A stretch of 64,000 nucleotides of DNA from an uncultured Clostridia bacterium. Its GTDB lineage: Bacteria > Bacillota > Clostridia > Oscillospirales > CAG-272. The DNA lies in the NCBI GenBank assembly GCA_947588825.1, contig CANPZU010000001.1, positions 50,237 through 114,236 on the forward strand, read 5' to 3'. A program made the position numbers and the translations under genes. The notes beneath the pieces are model-generated. The model saw only the letters and a list, made by a program, of their open reading frames with translations, was not told the origin of the DNA and searched no databases. This document shows positions 1 through 7,761 of this stretch, in pieces (the first letter of the stretch is position 1; each line of letters opens with the position of its first letter).

Positions 1-1
1 G

Positions 2-1003
2 TACAACGAGAAGCAGAAACGAGCCGACCGACGCATCGAAGATTACTACGAAAAGATCAGCACCGGCAGGCAGGAAAAACCGTTCCACGAAGTCATCTTG
101 CAGATCGGAAACTTCGAGGACATGAACGCTCAAAGCGAGAACGGACAGCTTGCGAAGCAGATTTTGGACGAGTATTTCCACGGCTTTCAGGAGCGCAATC
201 CCCACCTGTATGTGTTCTCAGCGCACCTCCACATGGACGAAGCGACGCCCCATATCCACATTGATTTTGTACCGTTCACCACCAGAAGTGAGCGTGGATT
301 GGAAACCCGTGTATCGCTGAAACAGGCGCTCGCCGCACAGGGATTTCAAGGCGGAAAGAAGCGGGATACGGAATGGAACCAATGGGTACAGTCCGAAAAG
401 GAGCAACTTGCCGCCGTCATGGAGCGCCACGGAATCGAGTGGGAGCAGAAGGGTACGCACAACAAGCATCTGGACGTTCTTGACTTCAAGGTGCAGGAGC
501 GAGAGAAGGAACTGGAAGCGCTGAATGAACAGGTTGCGGCGAAAACCGATGAAGTCAAATCCCTCTCTAACCGTGTGGCGATTTTCGATGACGGGCTGGA
601 ACGCTTGCAAACGATCAGCGATGGGCTGGATACTGCGCCGGAATACAATCTGCCGGAACCGATGGGACTAATGAGCGCAAAATCCTATAAGACCAAGTTT
701 GTCGATCCGCTGATAAGCAAGCTGAAATCGCTAATCAAATCGGTATTCGCCCGCTGTTTTGCGGCGCTGGATGACTACCACAGGCTCAATGTTACGAACG
801 GAGAACTCTATCGTGAGAACGAGAAGCTGACCAAAATCAACGACCTGCTCAAAGGTGAAAACGACAACCTTCGGGGTGAAAACAGGGATTATAAGCTGCT
901 CCGAAAGGTATTCGGGAGCAAGCAAATCGACAGCCTGTTGGAGCAGGCAAAGCAGTCTAAACAGCGTGAAAAACGCTTTAGAAATAATAATTTTGAAAGG
1001 TAG
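2..1003 (+). CDS. MobV/Pre-type plasmid mobilization relaxase, 5' end cut by the window
   Basis: The frame is open from base 2 to a TAG at 1001-1003, so the true start lies outside the window. The visible 333 residues carry the relaxase metal-binding motif HLHMDEATPHIH at about residues 75-86, the hallmark of Mob/Pre enzymes that nick oriT and ligate to the DNA 5' end. The C-terminal half is Lys/Glu-rich and predicted coiled coil (about 140-180 and 270-310). It sits 9 bases upstream of tnpV, a pairing typical of mobilizable elements. No oriT is visible because the 5' flank is missing. Family call is firm; whether it is functional is unknown. Confidence 0.9.
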   Translation, partial: YNEKQKRADRRIEDYYEKISTGRQEKPFHEVILQIGNFEDMNAQSENGQLAKQILDEYFHGFQERNPHLYVFSAHLHMDEATPHIHIDFVPFTTRSERGLETRVSLKQALAAQGFQGGKKRDTEWNQWVQSEKEQLAAVMERHGIEWEQKGTHNKHLDVLDFKVQEREKELEALNEQVAAKTDEVKSLSNRVAIFDDGLERLQTISDGLDTAPEYNLPEPMGLMSAKSYKTKFVDPLISKLKSLIKSVFARCFAALDDYHRLNVTNGELYRENEKLTKINDLLKGENDNLRGENRDYKLLRKVFGSKQIDSLLEQAKQSKQREKRFRNNNFER

Positions 1004-1012
1004 GAACAGACA

Positions 1013-1390
1013 ATGAAAAACCACATCACAGACAAAAAGACGGGGATCGGCTACACCCTGCAAGGCGACTACTATCTGCCCGATCTTGCATTACCTGCCG
1101 AGGAGGAACAGTCCATAGGCATTTGGGGGCAGCGGCACTTGCGGTATCTCCGGCAGCACAAACGGCTGCTTTATACCAACCTGCTGACTTCCTGCAAGCT
1201 GAACGGCTATCTTGCAGACATCGACCGACAGGCAGAGGAAATGTTTTCCCGGCTGGTAAAGCAGATGGCAGAGCGTGAGGGCGTAACCGAAGCGCTCAAA
1301 GCGCAAGATCAGATGGCTTGGGTCGGACGGATGAACAATATCCGCAACCGAGCCGCCGAGGTCGTTTACAGCGATTTGATTTACAACTGA
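1013..1390 (+). CDS. tnpV: TnpV family transposon-encoded protein
   Basis: This 125-residue protein matches the TnpV family by its start (ITDKKTGIGYTLQGDYYLPD), the IWGQRHLRYLRQHKR block and the RQAEEMFSRLVKQMAE block. TnpV is an accessory protein of Tn4451-like mobilizable transposons; its biochemical role is not established. An AGGAA site lies 8-10 bases before the ATG, and the gene follows the relaxase directly. A weak hairpin (GCCGC/GCGGC, 1411-1432) followed by TTTTCC may end the unit. A shortened copy of its 3' end reappears at 2766-2807. Confidence 0.9.
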   Translation: MKNHITDKKTGIGYTLQGDYYLPDLALPAEEEQSIGIWGQRHLRYLRQHKRLLYTNLLTSCKLNGYLADIDRQAEEMFSRLVKQMAEREGVTEALKAQDQMAWVGRMNNIRNRAAEVVYSDLIYN

Positions 1391-1410
1391 TACCCGTTTA
1401 ACAGGGAATT

Positions 1411-1440
1411 GCCGCTGTCAACCGATGGCGGCTTTTCCTT
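1411..1440 (+). terminator. possible terminator after tnpV
   Basis: Five-pair stem GCCGC (1411-1415) with GCGGC (1428-1432), then TTTTCCTTTT. It lies 20 bases past the tnpV stop. The stem is short, so this is only a candidate. Confidence 0.4.
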
Positions 1441-1542
1441 TTCAGCAGGTGTTCAAGAAGTCATAAAGTCGGCAGTATAGTCGAAGGGGGTATTCTCAAG
1501 GGTTTTGATTTTTGAACAATGTGTGATTTTTTCAAAACTCTC

Positions 1543-1588
1543 TTGACAACTACTACGGTTAGTGATATACTTATTACGGTAACCGTAA
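1543..1588 (+). promoter_or_regulatory. promoter plus palindromic operator of the padR-DUF2812 operon
   Basis: TTGACA (1543-1548), 17-base spacer, TATACT (1566-1571). Downstream of the -10 is a 15-bp palindrome, TTACGGT-A-ACCGTAA (1574-1588). ACGGTTA (1555-1561) and TAACCGT (1580-1586) form a second inverted pair spanning the -10. The placement fits autorepression by the PadR protein encoded just downstream; PadR self-regulation is common in the family, but binding here is inferred. Confidence 0.75.
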
Positions 1589-1604
1589 CAAAGGAGGCGT
1601 AAAA

Positions 1605-1931
1605 TTGCGTGACAATATAAAGGGCGGCGCACTGACGGAAGTAACATTCTTTGTTTTGCTTTCGGTTTATCAGCCGAGGCACGGATATGCAATCATGCAG
1701 TTTATTGAAGAAAAAACGAACGGTCGCCTGGTGCTTGGAGCGGGAACGCTGTATGGGGCGCTCACATCTTTGGAAGAGAAAGGGTGGATCATACCGTGCG
1801 GCAATGCAGGTGGACGAAAAAAAGAATATCTCATCACAGAAGCAGGAAAAGAAATCTGCAATAAAGAAATTGTTCGATTAAAAGAACTGGTCAAAATAGC
1901 CGGGGAAATTATGGAGGAAAATGATGGGTAA
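1605..1931 (+). CDS. PadR family transcriptional repressor
   Basis: The 108-residue protein has the PadR winged helix: LTEVTFFVLLSVYQPRHGYA, then the GAGTLYGALTSLEEKGWI recognition helix and wing, and a short C-terminal dimerisation helix. The TTG start at 1605 is chosen because AAAGGAGG lies just upstream (1590-1597). PadR proteins repress nearby membrane-protein genes and are relieved by small ligands. The DUF2812 gene overlaps its 3' end, so the two are co-translated. The operator overlapping the promoter supports autoregulation. The ligand is unknown. Confidence 0.92.
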   Translation: MRDNIKGGALTEVTFFVLLSVYQPRHGYAIMQFIEEKTNGRLVLGAGTLYGALTSLEEKGWIIPCGNAGGRKKEYLITEAGKEICNKEIVRLKELVKIAGEIMEENDG

Positions 1932-2742
1932 AAAATATTATCGCTTCTTTTGGGGCTTTCTGAAAAAACAGGAAAACTGGCTGAATGAAATGGCGGATAA
2001 AGGCCATCGCCTGATTCGTACAGGCAGGGCATGGTATGAGTTTGAGGATTGTGAACCGGGTAAATACCGCTATGCAGTAGAATTTGTCGGAGAAAAATCG
2101 AAACAGAACGCCAAAGAGTATGTGTCTTTTTTAGAGGATTTCGGCTATCGTGTGTTATTTAAGAATTTGAATCTTGATTATTCTGTGGGGAAAGCTGTTT
2201 TTCGCCCGTGGGCAAAAAAAGGCGGTAAAATCGCAACGACCGGAGGCTCTTACAACAAAGAACTTCTTCTCGTAGAAAAGGAAAACGACGGGAAGCCGTT
2301 TGAATTGCACACTACCGACGAGGACATCCGAGAGTATAAAAAAACGCTGCGCAGGCCTTGGATTTTTTGTATCGTTACCATCCTTATTGTTCTTTTCATC
2401 TCTTTTGGAAGCGGTTTCTTGGCGACGAATTTGGGCTTTGCCAGTGTCAAAAGCGCTACAAGAATCGGTTATGTTGGCAACGAAGGGTATAGCAGTTGGA
2501 CAGGCAGATATAGTTCTCTTGATGGAACTATGAAGAAAAGCATTCACCCAAAGACTGATATGCTTCACATTGATGTAACGACCGACGGTGGGACAATCTC
2601 CATTGAAATACAAGATGCGGATGGGAATGTCATTTTTGATGAGCACGATATCGGAACCGAATCTTTTGATGTAGCCGTGTCTGGAAAGGTTGTTGTCAGA
2701 ATTATAGCTGACAGTCATAAAGGCAGTTTTGATATTCATTGA
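1924..2742 (+). CDS. DUF2812 domain membrane protein
   Basis: About 272 residues. The N-terminal ~110 residues (YYRFFWGFLKKQENWLNEMA onward) fit DUF2812, a soluble domain usually encoded next to PadR regulators. One membrane segment follows (about 140-160), then a C-terminal beta-rich domain ending KGSFDIH. An ATG at 1921 is also possible, but the GGAGG at 1913-1917 spaces better to 1924. The gene overlaps padR by 8 bases. No biochemical function is known for the family; a stress-sensing or envelope role is only a guess from its PadR partnership. Confidence 0.85.
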   Translation: MGKKYYRFFWGFLKKQENWLNEMADKGHRLIRTGRAWYEFEDCEPGKYRYAVEFVGEKSKQNAKEYVSFLEDFGYRVLFKNLNLDYSVGKAVFRPWAKKGGKIATTGGSYNKELLLVEKENDGKPFELHTTDEDIREYKKTLRRPWIFCIVTILIVLFISFGSGFLATNLGFASVKSATRIGYVGNEGYSSWTGRYSSLDGTMKKSIHPKTDMLHIDVTTDGGTISIEIQDADGNVIFDEHDIGTESFDVAVSGKVVVRIIADSHKGSFDIH

Positions 2743-2765
2743 GAGTTCTATCACACGGAAAGATA

Positions 2766-2807
2766 AACAACAATCGAAATCGAGCCGCCGAGGTGATTTA
2801 CAACTGA
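2766..2807 (+). pseudogene. 3' scar of a second tnpV copy
   Basis: The stretch containing GAGCCGCCGAGGT followed by GATTTACAACTGA repeats the last codons of tnpV (1340-1390), with about 12-15 bases deleted in between and the same TGA stop. It is too short to be expressed and marks a former duplication or imprecise excision inside the mobile element. Confidence 0.6.
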
Positions 2808-2908
2808 CTTCCGACCATAGCGGTAGATTTCTTCACAATTCGAGTGTATAATATTTGTTGTTGAATGGGTGTCTGTTCGACAACTCGGGATTTGATGAGG
2901 CGAAGATT

Positions 2909-3178
2909 ATGTGCGAAATATGTAAAAAAGTAAGAACGATTGATGATTTTACCACTCCCAGAGTATATCTTGATTGTTTGAAATACATACAATCTTTGGT
3001 AGATAGCGGGTATTTTCAATTTGAGTCAAAGGATTGTAATACCGATAAAGTAAAAGATGAAAATGGACGTTGGTTTGCAGATGTTATTAGTCATGTGATT
3101 AAATGCAAAAATTGTGGTCAGAGATTTTCTTGTGTTGCCGTTCCATATCGAGGCGGCGGAAGTTTTAGTAAAGAATAA
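2909..3178 (+). CDS. small zinc-ribbon-like protein of unknown function
   Basis: An 89-residue protein with CEICKK at the N terminus and CKNCGQRFSC near the C terminus, consistent with a two-knuckle zinc site. ATG at 2909 is preferred over an in-frame start at 2855 because GAGG (2897-2900) precedes it and the upstream residues lack family character. Similar short proteins occur scattered in Bacillota, but I do not know their role. It stands alone between the mobile-element remains and the MBL gene. Codon use is AT-rich compared with the housekeeping region, in line with acquired DNA. Confidence 0.65.
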   Translation: MCEICKKVRTIDDFTTPRVYLDCLKYIQSLVDSGYFQFESKDCNTDKVKDENGRWFADVISHVIKCKNCGQRFSCVAVPYRGGGSFSKE

Positions 3179-3265
3179 TAGTCAACTTCTCGTTTATTAG
3201 AAAACACCTTCTCGGACTGGCGCTCAAGAAGTATGTTATGTGGAAAAAAGAAACAAAAAAGTAAA

Positions 3266-3312
3266 TTCCCGTCTGCTGAGAAGCGAAAAATCCCCGTTTG
3301 TCGAGAAGTGAA
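3266..3312 (+). repeat. imperfect direct repeat, two 22-bp units
   Basis: Units 3266-3287 and 3291-3312 agree at 17 of 22 positions, sharing CCCGT and GAGAAG. They sit just before the start of the MBL gene (3339). No function is evident; they could be a regulator site or a decay product. Confidence 0.4.
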
Positions 3313-3338
3313 TTGGAACTGTATGAGAGGTAAACACC

Positions 3339-4106
3339 GTGCAATATAATTGGTTTACTGTTGAAAAAATTGATGCTCAGACATTTGCAATCAGCGAATA
3401 TAAGCATTGGGAAGAAACGCATTGCTATTTACTTTTAGGAACAGAACGAGCCGTTTTGATTGACACCGGTTTAGGCGTTGCAAATATCAGAAAGGTAGTC
3501 GAAAATTTGACCGACCTGCCTGTTACCGCTATTACGACACACGCACATTGGGATCACATCGGCGGGCATAAGTATTTTCCGAATTTCGCCGTACACGAAG
3601 ATGAAGTAACTTGGATTTCCGAGCAGTTTCCTATTCCGTTGCAAGTGGTCAAGAAAAATCTAACGCTGAAACCGTGTGAGTTTCCTACCGGTTTTTGTTT
3701 GGAAGAATATCAAATTTTCAAAGGCAACCCCTCAAGCGTGCTGCACGACGGCGACTTCATAGACTTAGGAAATCGAACGTTGCAAGTCATTCATACGCCC
3801 GGTCATTCGCCCGGACATTGCTGTTTCTATGAGCAGGACAGAGGGTGGCTGTATTCCGGGGATTTGATTTATCAAGGGTGCTTGGATGCTTTTTATCCGA
3901 CTACCGACCCGCTTGCGTTTATGTACTCTGCCCAGAAAGTGAAAACGCTAAATCTTCAACGAATTTTTCCGGCGCATCATTCGCTGGATATTCCTGCTTC
4001 GCTGGCTTGTGAAATTGCAGACGCTTTTGCGTCTTTGTATCGGTTGGGCAAACTGCAACAAGGCAACGGTGTATTTGATTTCGGAAAGTTTCAGATACAT
4101 ATTTAA
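3339..4106 (+). CDS. MBL-fold metallo-hydrolase
   Basis: The 255-residue protein has the metallo-beta-lactamase signature HAHWDH at 68-73, the HTPGHSPGH block with the third histidine, SGD in LYSGDLIYQG, and a final metal histidine in FPAHH. This is a complete two-metal site of the glyoxalase II/hydrolase branch. No signal peptide, so cytosolic. The GTG start at 3339 follows GAGAGG (3325-3330). Substrate cannot be read from sequence. It stands alone in the accessory segment. Confidence 0.88.
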   Translation: MQYNWFTVEKIDAQTFAISEYKHWEETHCYLLLGTERAVLIDTGLGVANIRKVVENLTDLPVTAITTHAHWDHIGGHKYFPNFAVHEDEVTWISEQFPIPLQVVKKNLTLKPCEFPTGFCLEEYQIFKGNPSSVLHDGDFIDLGNRTLQVIHTPGHSPGHCCFYEQDRGWLYSGDLIYQGCLDAFYPTTDPLAFMYSAQKVKTLNLQRIFPAHHSLDIPASLACEIADAFASLYRLGKLQQGNGVFDFGKFQIHI

Positions 4107-4129
4107 GCCGTAAAAATGCGCCAACCCTC

Positions 4130-4158
4130 TTGCTTTTCTAAGCAAAATCGCTTATAAT
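4130..4158 (+). promoter_or_regulatory. candidate promoter for the rRNA methyltransferase gene
   Basis: TTGCTT (4130-4135), 17-base spacer, TATAAT (4153-4158). It would give a leader of about 180 bases before the gene at 4344. Confidence 0.5.
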
Positions 4159-4287
4159 AATTATGTTCTGATATTTCATTAGCTACACTTGATAGACATT
4201 TGGTGATAGCTATTTGATAGCAGAAGGCAGGATACCTAATAGAATGAGGATAATACATATCATTTTGTGTCAAACAAAATCAAAATC

Positions 4288-4325
4288 CCTAAGCAAAAAC
4301 AGTTAATATCTGTTTTACACTTAGG
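4288..4325 (+). promoter_or_regulatory. hairpin overlapping the Shine-Dalgarno site of the TsnR-like gene
   Basis: CCTAAG (4288-4293) pairs with CTTAGG (4320-4325), and an inner AAAACAG (4296-4302) pairs with CTGTTTT (4310-4316). The 3' arm runs into AGGAG (4323-4327), the only good ribosome site before the gene. This could restrain translation. Spacing from AGGAG to the ATG is long (16 bases), so the real site may differ. Confidence 0.45.
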
Positions 4326-4343
4326 AGTGGGAATAAATTTCAA

Positions 4344-5177
4344 ATGCAAATGAAAGAAACAAAAATCTTCAGCAAAAACAGCGCCTTTCAAAAATTTGAA
4401 GTGCTGAAACGGAACCGAAACAAGCGATATAAATACCGCGAATTTTTGGTGGAAGGCGTTCGCAGTCTGAACGAAGCGGTAAAAAACGGTTGGAAAATCA
4501 ACGCTTTTCTCTATGACAGGGACAACCTTTCAAACTGGGCAAAGGACATGATCTCTCATGTCGACTCGAAAATGAATTACTGTTTGACGCCTGACCTTAT
4601 GAGGGCGTTAAGCGGGAAAGAAGACACATCGGAACTGATGGCGGTCATTGAAATGCGAAAGGACAGGCCGGAGGATATCGCGTTGTCCGAAGTGCCTTTG
4701 GTTGTATTGTTTGATCGCCCGTCGAACAAGGGAAATCTCGGCACGATAATTCGTTCCTGCGACGCGCTCGGGGCGGACATGCTGATTGTTACCGGCCATG
4801 CGGTCGATCCGTATGATCCCGATGTAATCGTTTCGGCAATGGGTTCGTTTTTCAATTTACCCGTAGTCAGAATCGCGGACAACACGGTTTTGTATGAATA
4901 TATTTCTAACCTCAAAGCCTTATATCCTGAGTTTAAAATCATAGGTACGACGGCGCACAATGAGTATCCGATCTACAGCGCCGATTTGAGCGGTCCGCTC
5001 TTGCTTATGATCGGAAATGAAACTATGGGGTTAAACAAGGCGTTTAAGGATTATTGTGATATGCTGTGTACCATTCCTATGTCCGAAAAATCTTACGCGT
5101 CATCTTTTAACGTCGCTTGCGCCGCTTCTATCATGCTGTATGAAATAACAAAGCAAAGAGGCGCGGCAAAACGGTGA
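4344..5177 (+). CDS. SPOUT (TrmH/TsnR-like) RNA 2'-O-methyltransferase
   Basis: The 277-residue protein has an N-terminal substrate-binding domain (about 15-110, with FLVEGVRSLNEAVKN) and a C-terminal SPOUT knot. Motif 1 is NKGNLGTIIRSCDALGA, motif 2 is LLMIGNETMGL, and motif 3 is ASSFNVACAASIMLYE. This layout is that of SAM-dependent 23S rRNA ribose methyltransferases, including the thiostrepton-resistance enzyme. It is a solitary gene in accessory DNA with a structured leader, so an antibiotic-resistance role is possible but not shown. A tRNA or rRNA housekeeping role is the alternative. Confidence 0.85.
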   Translation: MQMKETKIFSKNSAFQKFEVLKRNRNKRYKYREFLVEGVRSLNEAVKNGWKINAFLYDRDNLSNWAKDMISHVDSKMNYCLTPDLMRALSGKEDTSELMAVIEMRKDRPEDIALSEVPLVVLFDRPSNKGNLGTIIRSCDALGADMLIVTGHAVDPYDPDVIVSAMGSFFNLPVVRIADNTVLYEYISNLKALYPEFKIIGTTAHNEYPIYSADLSGPLLLMIGNETMGLNKAFKDYCDMLCTIPMSEKSYASSFNVACAASIMLYEITKQRGAAKR

Positions 5178-5287
5178 AAAATTTTTATTGATAACGGCGA
5201 GACATTCAAAACTATAAAACTAAAAAATTTTTACTTTATATTATTTAGCGGCGTCACCACCGAAGACGGCGGCAGTGCGCTCAGCGC

Positions 5288-5373
5288 GGGAGCATTGCGG
5301 CAAATGGTGTTTTCTCGGGCGTTATCGCCTTTGGCAATCCCGCTCTGCTCATAAAAAAGTTAAAAAAGTTTAC
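5288..5373 (+). pseudogene. 3' remnant of a hexapeptide acetyltransferase gene
   Basis: In the frame beginning GGG at 5288 the bases encode GSIAANGVFSGVIAFGNPA and then LLIKKLKKF, which resembles the usual acetyltransferase ending (GAGSIVTKDVP...AAGNPCRVIRKI, as in the next gene). No start codon or upstream body remains between 5178 and 5287. It looks like the leftover tail of a deleted acetyltransferase gene. Confidence 0.5.
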
Positions 5374-5414
5374 CAAGATAAACAGTATCCGTAAGAAGGC
5401 AAAGAGGTATGATC

Positions 5415-6044
5415 ATGACAAGTAAAGAGAGAAGAGAAAAAGGATTATTATTTATTGCCGATGAGTCAGATTGGGTAAAGATGAAAGAGGCAAGAGGTCT
5501 TACCCAGGAACTTAATACCGTAGATCGACGGGATTTTGACAAGATACGTTCAATTGTAAATCGTCTTTTCGGGAAATCCGATGAGACTACATTTGTCAAT
5601 CCTCCGTTTTACTGCGATTACGGCTCTAATATCGAGGTGGGTAAAAACTGTTTTATAAATTATAACTGCGTGATTCTCGACAATGCTAAAGTGAAAATAG
5701 GGGATAATTGCCTGATAGGGCCTAATGTGGCCATTTATACCGCCGGGCATACAATGCATCCCGACGCACGAAGCCTGGGATATGAATACGGGATAGATAT
5801 TATTATAGGGGATAACGTATGGATCGGCGGAAACGCCGTGCTTTGCCCCGGCGTGCATATCGGCGCAAATGTCGTGATCGGCGCGGGAAGCATTGTCACT
5901 AAAGACGTCCCCGATTGGTCTTTCGCCGCCGGGAATCCTTGCCGAGTTATTCGCAAAATAACCGAGGAAGACAAAAAATATTATTTTAAACGGCGAGAAA
6001 TAGACAAGGAAACGGCGTCGTATTTGTCAGACCGGCGCAAATAA
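5415..6044 (+). CDS. maltose/galactoside-type O-acetyltransferase (LbH family)
   Basis: About 209 residues. The N-terminal helical cap (residues 1-65) fits the maltose acetyltransferase domain, followed by left-handed beta-helix hexapeptide repeats (IEVGKNCFINYNCVILDNA, VKIGDNCLIGPNVAIY) and the terminal GAGSIVTKDVPDWSFAAGNP. The catalytic histidine is in TAGHTMHP. The enzyme transfers acetyl from acetyl-CoA to a sugar hydroxyl in the cytosol. ATG 5415 is chosen because AAAGAGG (5401-5407) spaces 7 bases to it; 5409 is also in frame. It stands 100 bases upstream of the sulfatase, with a second related acetyltransferase beyond it. Confidence 0.9.
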   Translation: MTSKERREKGLLFIADESDWVKMKEARGLTQELNTVDRRDFDKIRSIVNRLFGKSDETTFVNPPFYCDYGSNIEVGKNCFINYNCVILDNAKVKIGDNCLIGPNVAIYTAGHTMHPDARSLGYEYGIDIIIGDNVWIGGNAVLCPGVHIGANVVIGAGSIVTKDVPDWSFAAGNPCRVIRKITEEDKKYYFKRREIDKETASYLSDRRK

Positions 6045-6144
6045 CAAAAAAACAGGTATGATAATACGTTTTTACATAAGATACGCGCAACGACATTAAA
6101 ACAACATATGTTGAAACCAAAACAGTAAAAGGAGGACCAAACAG

Positions 6145-7719
6145 ATGAAGCCGAATATTGTTATAATCATGTCTGATCAGCAGCAGGCTGCCCTGCGCAG
6201 GGGCGAGGGTTATGCGCTTGATACCATGCCGAATCTTGATCTTTTTTGCAAAGAGGGAGTCGACTTTGCCAACGCCTATACCACAAATCCCGCCTGCGCC
6301 CCGGCGCGGTGCAGTATGCTTACAGGAAGATATACCTCTTCTCACCGTGTGCGTACCAACCACAATCTAAGGGACGCCTTATATACGGCGGATCTTATAG
6401 ATTTGTTGAAGCAGGAGGGGTATACAACTGCGCTTTGCGGGAAAAATCACACCTATCGGCATCCCGACCTGTGTTTTGATTTTCACGCAGAATCCGACCA
6501 TCTCGGAGCTGAAAAGGGAAAGGATAAAGAGCCTGACAGCGATATCATGCGGGAATTTCGCCAATTTATGGGGAATACCCGCTTTATTGACTGGCAGGAG
6601 CCTTCTCCTTTTCCGCTTGAATGTCAGATGCCGTATCGAAACGTTTCCTCCGCCCTTCGCTTTTTGGATACGCGTCCTAAAGACCGTCCCTTTTTTCTGT
6701 GGCTGTCCTTTGCGGAGCCGCACAATCCCTATCAGGTGCCAAAGCCGTATTTTGACCTTTTTCCTTTAGAGGCTCTGCCCGTGCCCGCCTCTTGGGGGAT
6801 CGATCCGAGCGTCAAAGGAGAACGTTTTACTTGGCTTAAAAACGTTTGGGATCGCGTGCTCGGGGATGATTTGAAACGCATTGAGCGTATGCGCTCAAAC
6901 TATCACGGAATGCTTCGCCTTATAGACGATCAGCTGGGCAGATTTCTTAACGGTATCAGGGAGCGCTCTCTAAATGAGAGCACGATCATAATATACCTGT
7001 CCGACCACGGCGATTTTGCAGGTCAGTACGGTATGATGCGCAAAGGGGGAGATTTGTGCGAGGCTCTTACTCGCATACCTATGATTTGGAAGGTCCCCGG
7101 AATGAGGCCGGTCGGCCGTCTTGAAGGCAAATTCGTCAGCATCGCGGATATTTTCCCCACCCTGTGCGATCTGCTCGATTTGCCCATTCCGTTCGGCGTA
7201 CAGGGAAAAAGCATATTGCCCCTGCTGAAGGGACAGACAAACTCTCTTCCTCGGGATTTTGACACGGCATATTGCGAATCGGGTTACGGCGGACTTTATT
7301 TTAACGAGCTTGACCCGCTCACGCCGGAAAAAGAGGGAGCGACCGACGGCGCTTATTCCCGTTTTGACTGTTTGAACACTTGGACGCAAAGCGGAACGCT
7401 GCGTATGCTTCGAATGGAAAACTTCAAGATACAGCTTGATATGACGGGCAAAGGATATCTTTACGATTTGAAAAACGATCCCGAAGAGATATTTGACCTT
7501 TGGTCTGATCCTAAGTATTCGGATATAAAAGCAAAAATGCTTACCGAGCTTGCCGCCGCTCAAATGCGCTTTTGCGATCCACTGCCGTCGCCCCATTTTC
7601 GTTATCGCGTCAAACGCCATCCGAAAAATTACTTCTTTGCAAACGACGGGGCGGCATACGAGTACTTTTTTGATTCGAAAATGCAGACGCTCTCCTCAAA
7701 AAAAGAGGACGAAAAATAA
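6145..7719 (+). CDS. type I (formylglycine) sulfatase
   Basis: The 524-residue enzyme starts with the metal-binding PNIVIIMSDQQ and carries CAPARCSMLTGR, with C51 in the C-x-P-x-R context needed for conversion to formylglycine. A second metal and substrate region (YLSDHGDFAGQYGMMRKGG) lies near residue 290. No signal peptide is visible, so it would act in the cytosol, unlike secreted sulfatases. A cysteine-type site in an anaerobe implies maturation by a radical SAM anSME, not seen in this window. A strong GGAGG (6131-6135) precedes the start. Substrate is unknown; host glycans or algal polysaccharide fragments are usual for the family. Confidence 0.92.
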   Translation: MKPNIVIIMSDQQQAALRRGEGYALDTMPNLDLFCKEGVDFANAYTTNPACAPARCSMLTGRYTSSHRVRTNHNLRDALYTADLIDLLKQEGYTTALCGKNHTYRHPDLCFDFHAESDHLGAEKGKDKEPDSDIMREFRQFMGNTRFIDWQEPSPFPLECQMPYRNVSSALRFLDTRPKDRPFFLWLSFAEPHNPYQVPKPYFDLFPLEALPVPASWGIDPSVKGERFTWLKNVWDRVLGDDLKRIERMRSNYHGMLRLIDDQLGRFLNGIRERSLNESTIIIYLSDHGDFAGQYGMMRKGGDLCEALTRIPMIWKVPGMRPVGRLEGKFVSIADIFPTLCDLLDLPIPFGVQGKSILPLLKGQTNSLPRDFDTAYCESGYGGLYFNELDPLTPEKEGATDGAYSRFDCLNTWTQSGTLRMLRMENFKIQLDMTGKGYLYDLKNDPEEIFDLWSDPKYSDIKAKMLTELAAAQMRFCDPLPSPHFRYRVKRHPKNYFFANDGAAYEYFFDSKMQTLSSKKEDEK

Positions 7720-7761
7720 AAAACAAAGCTGCTTATACTTTTAAAACGGAGAATGAAACTT

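Noticed and set aside
6970-7620. 216-codon frame antisense to the sulfatase
   Set aside because: Shadow of the conserved sulfatase reading frame, with no independent start signals.
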